A stretch of DNA of 64,000 bases from Secundilactobacillus silagei JCM 19001 (GCF_002217945.1 NZ_BCMG01000001.1:248001-312000), one strand, 5' to 3'. Shown: positions 15,243 to 24,061, counted from the first letter of the stretch. Notes: generated by a model from the sequence alone, not told the origin. Translations and numbers: made by a program.

Positions 15243-18200
15243 ATGACACAAAAATTAGCAAAAATGTCTGCAAAACAGCACTTTAAATCGTATAAGAGTG
15301 GGAAACACTGGGTAACTGTTTGTTTAACCAGTGTGGCTCTTTTAGGTGTAATGTCAATTGCACCTAAAGCCTCAGCAGCTACAACACAGGTAACTTCGAC
15401 AAATGATACTACATCAGTTAATGATAAGGCTGCCACTGCAACAGCGACAAAGCAGGTTACATTAACTTCGGTAAGTACTACTCAGCAAGACCAATCAGTA
15501 GTAACTCATACACCAGCAGCGGCAACGAAAACTGATACAGATGAGTCGGCTGGTAATGTTAGTACTGAGGCATCAAAGACAACTTCAGATGCAAGTTCAG
15601 ATGCAAGTTCAGATGCAAGTTCAAATTTTGATGAAGCTAAGACTGTATCTACGGCAAATAACGCACAACAGACCAGTGTTAAAGATTCGACTGCAGCGAC
15701 AGTTGCGAAGCAGAACACCAACCCAACAAGTGGGCAAAATGTGACAGCCCAAGCTGCTACAGCCAATCCCAAAGCTGCGACTACTGGATTTACTGCCCGT
15801 ACCGGAGAAACTTCTCAGGTGACTACGAGTTATTATGATACTGAGAACCACGCATCAATTGGCGGTGCAACTGAAGCTATTCCAGTAGGTACTTCTATGG
15901 CCATTCCGGCGTTCACTGTTAATACCGTAAATGGGAAGCAGGGCGTTTTCAAATTAATGTCATATATGCTGGACGGGACCACTTATGATATTGACCCTAT
16001 CACTGGGGCCACTGTAACAATCCCGAATGAATCTGCTACTACACTTCAGCTAAACGTAGTGGTGAACCCGCTGGCCTATCAGAAGATTATTTATCAGCAA
16101 CAGCACGCAACAAACACAACGGGAGCCACAATTGCGTATGCTACTGCGGCAGATCAGACACCTAATACGGTCAATCCAACCGCTGGCTATGATACTACTG
16201 GAGAGGTAACGGTCACCGTGACACCAACTGATCTTGGTACTAGTCAAGGGCTTTCCGAGATTACCTTTAAAGTGAATAATGCAGCTCAGACGGTATTGGA
16301 TAGTCCCAGAGACGCTGAAAATAATTTAGCAACCTATCAGCAAGTTGTTAATTACTTGACACAGTTTGGTATTGGCTTAGATGGTACTGTTACGATGCCA
16401 AATTATCTGACTGCTTTAGCGTTGAGCACTGTTGATTTTATCGTTCCCGTTATTGATCAAGGTAAAGTGAACGTCAGCTATACTCACGCAGATCAAGTGC
16501 CAATCAATCCAGCCATACCAGCTGTGACGTTATCTACGGATGGAACTGGGAAAGCTGAAATCCTTTCGAATGACCCGGACAATAGTGGTCAAGGTAAAAC
16601 GGCTACTCTAACACAGATTATTCTTAAGACGGCTGCGACAGCAACAGCGCCGGCTAGAGAGTTTATTTATGCGTTTGACAGTTATGATCAAGCAGCCAAT
16701 ACGTTTGACCGGATTTTTGCGACCATGAAAAATTATGATACAGCGACTGGCACCTATCAGGGCAACTCAGCTACTTCAAATGTTCAGGGTAACATTGGCA
16801 GCTGGTATGATCAGATGACCCAACTATTTGGGCTAGGTGTACCGTATATCAATGATCCTTCTAACCGTGCTGCTGACAGACTTATCCAGAATTTGCTTGA
16901 AAAAGGTATTGGAATTGACGGATCTGTGAAACCAACAGCGACTGATTTTTTAAATAGTCTAACCGATGTTCAGTTTGTTTATGCTGGCAAGGGACAAAAA
17001 AATCCCGGGAGAGTTGGCAATTTCACCTTTCAGGTTGTGACAACTGATGGTCAGGTACTTCAGACTCAGACAGCGCCAAACTACGTTGTACCAAAAGATA
17101 AGAACGTCCACTATGGTGGAATGGACACGCTTTATCCAGTTGATCCTAGCCAAGTTCTCTACCAGTCGTGGGGCTATCAAGAAAAATTAACCAGTTCGGA
17201 TGGTCAATCAATCAATATCGATGTTCCAATGGGCTATCAGGTCGTTTCGTCTAAGCCCGTGAACCTTGTTCAGGTGACCAAGGATCGGTATACCGGAGCT
17301 ACTATCACGATCAACGGGGTTCTGGAAAATGATCCTGATCTCAAAGCTCAGTATTTCAATATGAAAGACCCATCACAAGATTCCGTGTATACGCTGATTG
17401 TTAAGCTATTACCTGCACAAACGACTGTGAATTACGTTGATGAAACTGGTACTCAGTTAACGCCAACGAAGACGTTGAATGGTGCTTATGATGCCGCTAT
17501 GAAACAAGCGAGCTACGATAAGCTGCCAGGTGCAGAGGTCTCGTTAGCTAGCCACGGTGCTTTACAGCAAATCATTGTTGAAAATTCACCAACAGGATCA
17601 TACCTTGGGAATACACCTCAGGGAGTTGCTCTCGGTATGGTGCCGTATAAATATGCTAGATATACCTTTGACCCAGTTAATCCGAAGGGCGAAGTAACAG
17701 TGGAAGCTTATGACACGTCAGATAATATAAAGCTTAGTACAAAGTTGCCCTATGATGAAGCAGTTGTTACCCTGAAAGCCAATGGCCTAGACGTAGATGG
17801 AACGGTAGCGGCACCAAATTACTTCACTTTTGAGACAATCCAAGGCGTTCAGTTTGTTTACGCTAAGGTAGCTCCTACGACTCCTGATGGCAATCCTGAT
17901 AAAACACCGGATAACAATCCTTCACCAACTGACGGTACTACTACGCCAACGGATAATAATGCTGGTAGCACGACACCTGAAACTAATCCAAGTATTACAC
18001 CAACGGATAATAATGCTGGTAGCACGACGCCTGAAACTAATCTGGGTACGACACCAACAGGCGATGATTCAAATAAGCCGGCAACTAACAACGAAACTGC
18101 ACCAGCGACGGCACCAAAGCAGGCAGTGAGAACAAATGGTGCTTTAACTAACGTAACGTCGGCTGCAATCACTAGCAGTGCAAATGCATCGGGCGTGACT

Positions 18201-18365
18201 ACACCAACACAAACTGAAGTTGTTCAGTCTCGGTTAGCAACTACCACTACTGGTAAATTACCACAAACTGATGAGCGAACTAGCAGTAGTCTTGCGTTGC
18301 TGGGTTTAAGTCTAATGAGTTTAGTTGGGCTTGGTACGTTTGTTGGCCGAAAACGGCGTAACTAG
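15243..18365 (+). CDS. LPQTxE-anchored cell-surface protein with KxYKxGKxW signal peptide and MucBP-like domain
   Basis: 1040 residues; start ATG behind TTTGGAGG. Residues 15-23 match the KxYKxGKxW signal motif, with a hydrophobic core and cleavage expected after ASA45. Residues 46-185 are Ser/Thr/Ala-rich, including DASS tandem copies. The globular part contains three diverged copies of a module ending in G-x-x-x-DG-S/T-V then a hydrophobic strand ending FVYA or similar (anchors at 376, 555 and 848), and a MucBP-like segment TTVNYVDETGTQL at about 727. A Pro/Thr/Asn-rich stalk has two 18-residue repeats. LPQTDE at 1006-1011, a hydrophobic helix and RKRRN form a sortase signal of the LPQTxE kind known from Lactiplantibacillus. 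Adhesion or mucus binding is inferred, not shown. Confidence 0.88.
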   Translation: MTQKLAKMSAKQHFKSYKSGKHWVTVCLTSVALLGVMSIAPKASAATTQVTSTNDTTSVNDKAATATATKQVTLTSVSTTQQDQSVVTHTPAAATKTDTDESAGNVSTEASKTTSDASSDASSDASSNFDEAKTVSTANNAQQTSVKDSTAATVAKQNTNPTSGQNVTAQAATANPKAATTGFTARTGETSQVTTSYYDTENHASIGGATEAIPVGTSMAIPAFTVNTVNGKQGVFKLMSYMLDGTTYDIDPITGATVTIPNESATTLQLNVVVNPLAYQKIIYQQQHATNTTGATIAYATAADQTPNTVNPTAGYDTTGEVTVTVTPTDLGTSQGLSEITFKVNNAAQTVLDSPRDAENNLATYQQVVNYLTQFGIGLDGTVTMPNYLTALALSTVDFIVPVIDQGKVNVSYTHADQVPINPAIPAVTLSTDGTGKAEILSNDPDNSGQGKTATLTQIILKTAATATAPAREFIYAFDSYDQAANTFDRIFATMKNYDTATGTYQGNSATSNVQGNIGSWYDQMTQLFGLGVPYINDPSNRAADRLIQNLLEKGIGIDGSVKPTATDFLNSLTDVQFVYAGKGQKNPGRVGNFTFQVVTTDGQVLQTQTAPNYVVPKDKNVHYGGMDTLYPVDPSQVLYQSWGYQEKLTSSDGQSINIDVPMGYQVVSSKPVNLVQVTKDRYTGATITINGVLENDPDLKAQYFNMKDPSQDSVYTLIVKLLPAQTTVNYVDETGTQLTPTKTLNGAYDAAMKQASYDKLPGAEVSLASHGALQQIIVENSPTGSYLGNTPQGVALGMVPYKYARYTFDPVNPKGEVTVEAYDTSDNIKLSTKLPYDEAVVTLKANGLDVDGTVAAPNYFTFETIQGVQFVYAKVAPTTPDGNPDKTPDNNPSPTDGTTTPTDNNAGSTTPETNPSITPTDNNAGSTTPETNLGTTPTGDDSNKPATNNETAPATAPKQAVRTNGALTNVTSAAITSSANASGVTTPTQTEVVQSRLATTTTGKLPQTDERTSSSLALLGLSLMSLVGLGTFVGRKRRN
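15584..15623 (+). repeat. 12-bp tandem repeat (3.3 copies) in surface protein gene
   Basis: TTCAGATGCAAG repeated at 15584, 15596 and 15608, then TTCA. Encodes DASS units; copy changes would keep frame and alter the length of the Ser-rich segment. Confidence 0.9.
17943..18050 (+). repeat. Two 54-bp direct repeats in surface protein stalk
   Basis: Units at 17943-17996 and 17997-18050 share ACRCCAACGGATAATAAT and following bases almost exactly, encoding PTDNNAGSTTPETN twice. Confidence 0.9.
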
Positions 18366-18412
18366 GGTTCCATTTTCTAAAAATACTTCTTGATTAATGA
18401 TCTTAATCTTCT

Positions 18413-18452
18413 ACAAATAAGCGCTACTCCATCTTGGAGTGGCGCTTATTTG
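18413..18452 (+). terminator. Rho-independent terminator after surface protein gene
   Basis: ACAAATAAGCGCTACTCCA pairs with TGGAGTGGCGCTTATTTGT around a 4-nt loop (ATCT region), nearly perfect. Confidence 0.9.
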
Positions 18453-18573
18453 TGATTCATGCTGAAAATAGTTGTTGTGACAGACTTCACTATTTGTATC
18501 GACTTTTATTTTCTCGTCAAATATTTCTCGTTTAAAAGGTCATTTTAAGGTAACCTATTAATAGTAATTTGGT

Positions 18574-18897
18574 CTATTCCTCTGTACCAAAGTTGAGGTC
18601 TGCCATTGAGTCCTCTAATGTTTCAAGTAAGTTAGCTTGTTCGATCAATTTGATCCAGGCTGACTGGGTTTGCTCGTCACGGATTTGTCGGGCAATCTTA
18701 CCATGAAGTTGTTCGACAAATTCATCGAATAATTTGTCCGCTTGACGTTGAATGATTGCACTATTGTACCGGCGGGCAGGGGCCCGTTTGAGATTTTCAG
18801 CATTTAAATAGGGCAGTGCCTTAGCCATGAAGCGTGCCTCAACTTGACTGTTTTGGGCGAGGTAGGTCTGTAACTCTGAAGGATTCAACTCGTTCAC
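18574..18897 (-). CDS. Small hypothetical protein under a LexA box
   Basis: 107 residues; GTG start (18897) after GGAAAG. I do not recognise a family. The protein is mostly helical and strongly charged, with a basic middle (NLKRAPARRYNSAIIQRQ) and an acidic C-terminus (ETLEDSMADLNFGTEE); no membrane segment, signal or cysteine. Its own promoter reads TTTATC (18956-18951) and TATACT (18933-18928), 17-bp spacer, and a 13/14 match to the LexA/DinR box lies across the predicted transcription start, so it is likely an SOS gene. Divergent from a lipoprotein gene. Confidence 0.7.
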   Translation of the reverse strand: MNELNPSELQTYLAQNSQVEARFMAKALPYLNAENLKRAPARRYNSAIIQRQADKLFDEFVEQLHGKIARQIRDEQTQSAWIKLIEQANLLETLEDSMADLNFGTEE

Positions 18898-18906
18898 ATC
18901 ACTTTC

Positions 18907-18920
18907 CGAACAAACGTTCT
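18907..18920. promoter_or_regulatory. LexA (DinR) SOS box
   Basis: CGAACAAACGTTCT matches CGAACRNRYGTTYC at 13 of 14 positions. It lies 10 bp upstream of the minus-strand GTG, over its predicted start of transcription, and also overlaps the -35 region of the plus-strand lipoprotein promoter (TATAAC at 18930-18935). Confidence 0.7.
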
Positions 18921-18969
18921 TCCTAGTAGTATAACCGAAATGTCGCTTTAGATAAACAGGAGATTTATT

Positions 18970-20061
18970 ATGAAACGAATTCAGCTGCTATTATGTGGAT
19001 TATTCGTCGTTGTGTTAATTCAAGGGTGTGGTCATAAGCGCGCTAGTGCTCCCGTGCCTAGTAAGCCGACCACCGAGTTTATACCGTCTACGAAGTATGA
19101 AGATGATCAGGAGCGGGTGGATCAACTGGCAAGTTTTGTGGCTGCTAACCTGGTGACCGCCAAAGGTGTCAACAGTCAAAATTCGGTAGGTAGTGATGTG
19201 CATCCACTGCTTTCTGAAACCGCTGGGCTTTGGCTAATTTATTTGGCACAGTCTGGTCAGAATACTAAATTTCGACGAGCCTACCAGCAAACGGTGGTGA
19301 ATTTTGAAAACGATGGTTTGTTAATGTATCAGGTTCAAGCAGGCCATCAGCAACGTTCTAAGATGAATGCGACCTTAGATGATTTACGGGTGATTCGTAG
19401 CCTGGGACTGCATGCAGCCCAAACTCATAATGAGCATTATCAAACCAAAGCGATTCAGCGTTTTGCTGCTTTGAAACGCAAGGTTGGGAAGCACGGCCAA
19501 TTGAGAGACTTTTATGACACGCAATTTCACCAGGTAAGTTCACTGACTTCAATGGCTTATTACGACCTGTTAACCCTGCGCGAATATGAAACTAAACCGG
19601 TTTTTAATGATCAGCTCCAGCTGGTTCAAAAGGGTTATCTGGGTTCTCAATTGCCATTGTACGCGACGAATTATGATTGGAATCGACGACAGTATTCAAC
19701 CAGTCCATTAAACACTTCTGAAGCACTATTAACATTATTGCATTTGGCAGAAGTTAAACACTTGAGGGAACCATCCTTGCAGTGGCTGGCCCATCAGGTT
19801 ACCAGCAGTACGCTATATAACCGTTATGAAGTCAGTGGGGAAGTCGATAACTGGGGTGAATCAGCGGCAAACTATGCGATTGCCGCCCGGATCTTTGCAG
19901 TGACTAGGCGGCCAGCTTTATACCAGTTAGCCATGAACCAAGTTTGGCGGTTTCAAATTCAGGATCGTCGTTCAGATCTGCAGGGCGGACTGGGAGATGA
20001 TAACCAAAAGGTCAGCTATGCGTTTAACAATCTGCAAGCGTTGATTTCTGCCGGTTATTGA
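18970..20061 (+). CDS. Lipoprotein with glycoside hydrolase family 8-like (alpha/alpha)6 fold
   Basis: 363 residues. A short basic start and hydrophobic core end in the lipobox LIQGC with lipidated Cys20, so it is anchored on the outer face of the membrane. The mature part shows repeated helix-pair pattern; LSETAGLWLIYLAQSG, DGLLMYQVQ, NATLDDLRVIRSL, EYETKPVF and SPLNTSEALLTLLHLAEV recall GH8/cellulase-like (alpha/alpha)6 barrels, where the Asp in the NATLDDLRV segment would correspond to the catalytic region. Catalysis and substrate are inferred and uncertain. Separate from the downstream oxidase gene by 75 bp. It shares its upstream region, including the LexA box, with the divergent small gene. 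Confidence 0.65.
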   Translation: MKRIQLLLCGLFVVVLIQGCGHKRASAPVPSKPTTEFIPSTKYEDDQERVDQLASFVAANLVTAKGVNSQNSVGSDVHPLLSETAGLWLIYLAQSGQNTKFRRAYQQTVVNFENDGLLMYQVQAGHQQRSKMNATLDDLRVIRSLGLHAAQTHNEHYQTKAIQRFAALKRKVGKHGQLRDFYDTQFHQVSSLTSMAYYDLLTLREYETKPVFNDQLQLVQKGYLGSQLPLYATNYDWNRRQYSTSPLNTSEALLTLLHLAEVKHLREPSLQWLAHQVTSSTLYNRYEVSGEVDNWGESAANYAIAARIFAVTRRPALYQLAMNQVWRFQIQDRRSDLQGGLGDDNQKVSYAFNNLQALISAGY

Positions 20062-20136
20062 AAGTACCTGCTAAGCCATTTTTTACGGGTCCAGCATGGT
20101 AGAATGAAGGTAATCTATAAGTAGGAGGAATCGATC

Positions 20137-21888
20137 ATGGCACAGATGAAGGCATCTCAAGCACTGGTAAAAGAACTCGCAAATTGGCAAGTTGACCACG
20201 TCTATGGTATTCCCGCTGATTCGCTGATCGACGGTTTTGCTGCAGAGCAGGATCTGATCCGCTACATTCAGGTTCGCCACGAAGAGGTTGGCGCACTGGC
20301 GGCAGCGGCTGAATCTAAGCTGACGGGTAAGATTGGTGTGGCGTTGGCAGCAGTGGGACCGGGTGCCATTCATCTGATCTATGGGCTGTGCGATGCGAAG
20401 ATGGATCATACCCCCATGTTGGTGATTATCAGTAACGTGACCACTAGTATGATCAACACCCATTATCTGCAGGATATGGATGAAGATGAACTGTTCGCTG
20501 GACTAGATACCTTTCATCGCCAGGTCAGTGATGCCAAGCAGATTCCAGGCACGATTCGAGCAGCGATTCAGGCGGCTTATAAAACCCAGTCGCCATCGAT
20601 CGTCATTATTCCAGATGACCTAGCCAACGTGGAAATTAATTACGAACCGATGCCAGTTCACCGTCTGGCTAAACCGGTCTTAGCAGGAACTGACGCACAG
20701 GTTGCTCAAACCGTTTCACTGATCAAGCAGGCAAAGCGGCCAGTCATGTTAGTGGGAAAGGGGATTCGGCATGCCCAGTCGGAAGTTGCCGCCTTTTCGC
20801 AAAAATTTGGCTTACCGGTAGTGACTACCGCACCGGCAGTTGGTTACGTTGCTAGCAATTTTGAAAATAATTTAGGCTCACTGGGAACGGTTGGGACGCA
20901 GCCGGCTTTTGAAGCCATGCACATGGCCGATCTTGTCGTGATGGTCGGAACCAGTTACCCGTTTATGCGCTTTATGCCACGTACCATTAAGACGATTCAA
21001 ATTAATCAGGACAGCCAAGCACTGGGTGAGCAGTTCCCAGCGGTACAGCTGGTTCAAGCGGATGCGAAGACCTATTTAGCACAGGTCATAAAGACGCAGC
21101 CTGATCAGGTACCAGCCAGTGATTTTCTCAAGGCCTGTCATATTGCGCGCCAAAATTGGCACGGGTACTTAGATGAACGCGTGGCTGCCCGGCCAACAGG
21201 GCTACTGACTGCCGAGGCGGTGTTACGTGGGGTATCGCAGTTATCAACGCCGGATACCATCTATGGTTTGGATATTGGCAATAATATGGTCTGGTCAACG
21301 CGGATGCTGCCCTTTGGTAACGGTCAGGAGATGACCATGTCAGCCTGGTTCGGTGCCATGGGTTACGGCCTATCGGCTGGGATTGCAGCACAACTGAGTT
21401 ACCCAGACAAACGGGTGATCACGGTTTCTGGCGACGGCGGTTTTTCGATGGTGGTGCAAGATCTGCTGACGCAGGTGCAATACCAGTTACCAGTGATCAA
21501 CGTTGTGTTGGAAAATGGCGGCTACGGGTTCATTCGACAAGAAAAAGCCAAGGCCGGTCAAAGCGATTACGGTCTGAAATTTATGAATGCTAACTGGGCC
21601 GGGGTGGCTGAGAACATGGGCGCTATTGGATTACGTGTGACTAACGATCAAACGTTGACAGCTGCTATTCAAACAATCAAGCAACATTTAGCTGCCGGTG
21701 ATAAGCAGCCCATCGTGTTAGATGCCGTGATTACGGATGAAGAACCGCTGGACACCAGCACGATGAAACTGGACCCCGATAAGTATTCCGACCGAATGAT
21801 CGGTGAATTTAGGGTCAAGAACCATTTGGATGGCGACCGTTATCCATCACTTAGAAGAATTTTAAACCGACTAACAGCACAGCAGTGA
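20137..21888 (+). CDS. Pyruvate oxidase-like ThDP/FAD enzyme
   Basis: 583 residues; start ATG 8 bases after AGGAGG. Three-domain ThDP fold: N-terminal Pyr domain with VRHEEVGALAAAA (Glu49 aligns with the catalytic Glu of L. plantarum Pox), a central FAD-type domain, and the PP domain with the GDGGF motif at 432 leading to the NGGYGF metal-binding end. It would convert pyruvate, phosphate and oxygen to acetyl phosphate, H2O2 and CO2. Differences from classical Pox: the GIPGG segment is GIPAD, and the Phe preceding the conserved Gln in the TFQEMN loop is Leu (YLQDMD). Lactobacilli carry several pox paralogues, and this is a diverged one whose substrate is not certain. Confidence 0.85.
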   Translation: MAQMKASQALVKELANWQVDHVYGIPADSLIDGFAAEQDLIRYIQVRHEEVGALAAAAESKLTGKIGVALAAVGPGAIHLIYGLCDAKMDHTPMLVIISNVTTSMINTHYLQDMDEDELFAGLDTFHRQVSDAKQIPGTIRAAIQAAYKTQSPSIVIIPDDLANVEINYEPMPVHRLAKPVLAGTDAQVAQTVSLIKQAKRPVMLVGKGIRHAQSEVAAFSQKFGLPVVTTAPAVGYVASNFENNLGSLGTVGTQPAFEAMHMADLVVMVGTSYPFMRFMPRTIKTIQINQDSQALGEQFPAVQLVQADAKTYLAQVIKTQPDQVPASDFLKACHIARQNWHGYLDERVAARPTGLLTAEAVLRGVSQLSTPDTIYGLDIGNNMVWSTRMLPFGNGQEMTMSAWFGAMGYGLSAGIAAQLSYPDKRVITVSGDGGFSMVVQDLLTQVQYQLPVINVVLENGGYGFIRQEKAKAGQSDYGLKFMNANWAGVAENMGAIGLRVTNDQTLTAAIQTIKQHLAAGDKQPIVLDAVITDEEPLDTSTMKLDPDKYSDRMIGEFRVKNHLDGDRYPSLRRILNRLTAQQ

Positions 21889-21908
21889 GATTGGAGCGAA
21901 GTGGATCA

Positions 21909-22781
21909 ATGGAATTTACGTGGACGGTCAACGAACCGGGCTTATCAGCTAAACAGGTCTTAAGTCAGCACGGGGTCAGCCACCGGATGTTTACGCAATT
22001 GAATCAAAGTAACGGCCAGATACTGGTCAACGGGGTGACTATAAAGCCGGCTGCTAAGGTGCAACCTGATGATCAGGTGACCCTAGTTGTACCGGTGGAG
22101 CCAGCAGATCCGGCAGTTCCGGTCAGTTCTGAGCCGGTACAGATCATTAATGAAGACGCCAATACGCTGGTGGCTTTGAAACCGGCTGGACTGACTTCTG
22201 TCCCGGGCCCCAGTAACCGTACTGATACGCTGGTTAACCGCGTTAAGGGACATTTGGTTGCCAGCGGTGATCAGAATTTGGTGCCCCACATTATTACCCG
22301 GTTAGACCGTGATACCAGCGGGCTGGTGCTAATTGCCAAGCACCGATTGGCGAATTCCTGGCTGAATCAGCAGTTAGCTGATCATCGGCTAAAAAAGCGC
22401 TATTTGGCCATTGTGAGCGGCCAGCTCAACTTGGACCATGACGTGATCAATGCACCGTTAAGACGTTCGGACGACGGGTTTGATCAGATCGTGGCACCGG
22501 ACGGCAAGGCGGCACGGACCGAGTACTGGGTGCGTCAGCGCAGTACTAACTGGACGGTAGTGGAAGTCTTGCTGCATACTGGCCGGACCCATCAGATCCG
22601 CGCGCACTTTCGGTCGATTGGTCATCCGCTACTGGGTGATGAATTATATGGCGGGCCAATGGATCAGATCGCCCGGCAAGCCCTTCACGCTTACCAATTA
22701 GATTATCAAGATCCGGTGACGGATGCGCCACGGCATTTTGAGGCCGAATTACCGGCTGATATGTTAAAAGCGATTAAATGA
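21909..22781 (+). CDS. RluD-family rRNA pseudouridine synthase
   Basis: 290 residues from ATG 21909; GTG 21885 overlapping the upstream stop is an alternative, but the family N-terminus (MEFTWTVNEPGLSAKQVL) begins at the ATG. An S4-like RNA-binding segment (about 15-60) precedes the catalytic domain with the ITRLDRDTSGLVLIAK motif containing the catalytic Asp, and LHTGRTHQIRAHFRSIGHP, both diagnostic. It isomerises uridines in 23S rRNA or tRNA; exact target unknown. The open frame overlaps the end of the oxidase gene, so co-transcription is likely though functionally unrelated. Confidence 0.92.
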   Translation: MEFTWTVNEPGLSAKQVLSQHGVSHRMFTQLNQSNGQILVNGVTIKPAAKVQPDDQVTLVVPVEPADPAVPVSSEPVQIINEDANTLVALKPAGLTSVPGPSNRTDTLVNRVKGHLVASGDQNLVPHIITRLDRDTSGLVLIAKHRLANSWLNQQLADHRLKKRYLAIVSGQLNLDHDVINAPLRRSDDGFDQIVAPDGKAARTEYWVRQRSTNWTVVEVLLHTGRTHQIRAHFRSIGHPLLGDELYGGPMDQIARQALHAYQLDYQDPVTDAPRHFEAELPADMLKAIK

Positions 22782-22890
22782 GCAAGTTGAAAATAAATGC
22801 AGTTCACTGAATGATTATCTGAGCAAACTATGTTGAAAACTGGTGTAAGTTAAGAATTCATCTCATAATAAACTTTTTAGTGTAAAACGC

Positions 22891-22918
22891 TTGCTATTCT
22901 CTAGAATGTCTGTATTAT
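22891..22918 (+). promoter_or_regulatory. Promoter of the 63-residue protein gene
   Basis: TTGCTA (22891-22896), 16-bp spacer, TATTAT (22913-22918). Confidence 0.55.
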
Positions 22919-22951
22919 AGCAACTATAAAAACAACTAAGGAGTGAATTTG

Positions 22952-23143
22952 ATGACAACTAACGATGTGTCACAGCAGGCGATTGCAAAGATTTTAGACC
23001 AAATGGACGAAAATCTTTCTGAATTATCGTGGTTTGACTGTGACCTTAAAGACGATAAGTTTGTTAAGCATATGGCTGAAATGAGAGCTTCTCTAAAAGC
23101 TGCCAAGAAGCCGTTTGTTGAAAAAGACTTAGTCATAGAATAA
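22952..23143 (+). CDS. Small hypothetical acidic protein
   Basis: 63 residues from ATG 22952, 8 bases after AAGGAG, with a good promoter immediately upstream and a strong terminator downstream, so a free-standing expressed gene. The sequence is acidic and helical (AIAKILDQMDENLSELSWFDCDLKDDKFVKHMAEM) with one Cys and no membrane segment. I do not recognise the family. It is preceded by an RluD-type gene and followed by a DUF1003 gene but is transcribed alone. Confidence 0.7.
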   Translation: MTTNDVSQQAIAKILDQMDENLSELSWFDCDLKDDKFVKHMAEMRASLKAAKKPFVEKDLVIE

Positions 23144-23204
23144 ACCGTTGCTGGCGACATAGTCTGTCACCCTTAATTTTGAAACAACATACTCAGACGA
23201 TTTC

Positions 23205-23252
23205 CAAAAACCACCCGCTGCAAAACAGTCGTTTTGCAGCGGGTGGTTTTGC
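23205..23252 (+). terminator. Rho-independent terminator
   Basis: CAAAAACCACCCGCTGCAAAAC pairs perfectly with GTTTTGCAGCGGGTGGTTTTG around a 4-nt loop (AGTC). Confidence 0.95.
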
Positions 23253-23283
23253 GTTAAACTATTGACGAGAGGAAGTGGAAACC

Positions 23284-24006
23284 ATGGCGGAGAATTTAAC
23301 GGTTCACTGTATCGTGGATGGCCAAGATTATCACGTGGATGAGGGTCTGTACCTAGCTGATCTGTCCACTGCGATTCGGCAGCGGGTCAAGCAGGATTAT
23401 CCCCAAGCCAAGGTCACCGATTTTATTTGCGGGCATCATTTATTGAAATACCGGTTAGCTAACGTTGATGCAATGATCAGCTCTGATTTGAAACAGAGTC
23501 AGAAGATCAACCGGAAGCTGACCCGTGCGATGCAGAGTGATGACTATGAGATCACTGATGTGAACGAAACCCTCACTAAGAGTTTAACGTTTGGTGAGCG
23601 AATCGCGGATGATGTGGCGCGTTTCGGTGGTAGCTGGGGTTTTATTGGTATTTTTATCTTTGTTTTAATTTCCTGGATGCTGGTGAACAGTTTACAGCTG
23701 TTCGGCATTCACTTTGACCGGTTTCCATTTATCCTGCTGAACTTGGTCTTAAGCTGTATTTCAGCGATTCAAGCACCCATTATCATGATGAGTCAGAACC
23801 GTTCAGCAGACCGTGACCGGATGGCTGCTGAAAATGATTTTCACGTCAACCTGAAATCGGAACATGAATTACGAATCCTGCACGCTAAGCTGGATCATTT
23901 ATCACAAAATCAAATTCCCCATACGCTGGAGATTGAAAAATTACAAATTGAAATTCTCTCTGAGATTCGCTCCGAATTAGCGGAGTTACGGGATCATCAT
24001 AAGTAG
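23284..24006 (+). CDS. DUF1003 domain membrane protein
   Basis: 240 residues from ATG 23284 (AGGAAG upstream); the GTG at 23275 is too close to that site. The N-terminal ~110 residues are soluble. Then comes the DUF1003 signature: RFGGSWGFIGIFIFVLISW, FDRFPFILLNLVLSCISAIQ, APIIMMSQNRSADRDR and DFHVNLKSEHELRILHAKLD. Two membrane helices lie at about 115-137 and 147-170, followed by a coiled-coil-like C-terminus. The family is widespread and its function is not established. Confidence 0.88.
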   Translation: MAENLTVHCIVDGQDYHVDEGLYLADLSTAIRQRVKQDYPQAKVTDFICGHHLLKYRLANVDAMISSDLKQSQKINRKLTRAMQSDDYEITDVNETLTKSLTFGERIADDVARFGGSWGFIGIFIFVLISWMLVNSLQLFGIHFDRFPFILLNLVLSCISAIQAPIIMMSQNRSADRDRMAAENDFHVNLKSEHELRILHAKLDHLSQNQIPHTLEIEKLQIEILSEIRSELAELRDHHK

Positions 24007-24007
24007 C

Positions 24008-24054
24008 AAAAAAGGGATTGTCCCCATCAACTCTGATGGGGACAATCCCTTTGC
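24008..24054 (+). terminator. Bidirectional terminator between DUF1003 gene and pyrD
   Basis: AAAGGGATTGTCCCCATCA pairs with TGATGGGGACAATCCCTTT around CTC(T); symmetric A/T flanks serve both convergent genes. Confidence 0.92.
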
Positions 24055-24061
24055 TATTCAG

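Noticed and set aside
15506-15851. Antisense open frames within the surface protein gene
   Set aside because: Low-complexity mirror images of repetitive Ser/Thr/Ala codons, with no ribosome site.
22883-22896. cre-like GTAAAACGCTTGCT upstream of the 63-residue protein gene
   Set aside because: One extra A before CG breaks the TGWAARCG half of the consensus.
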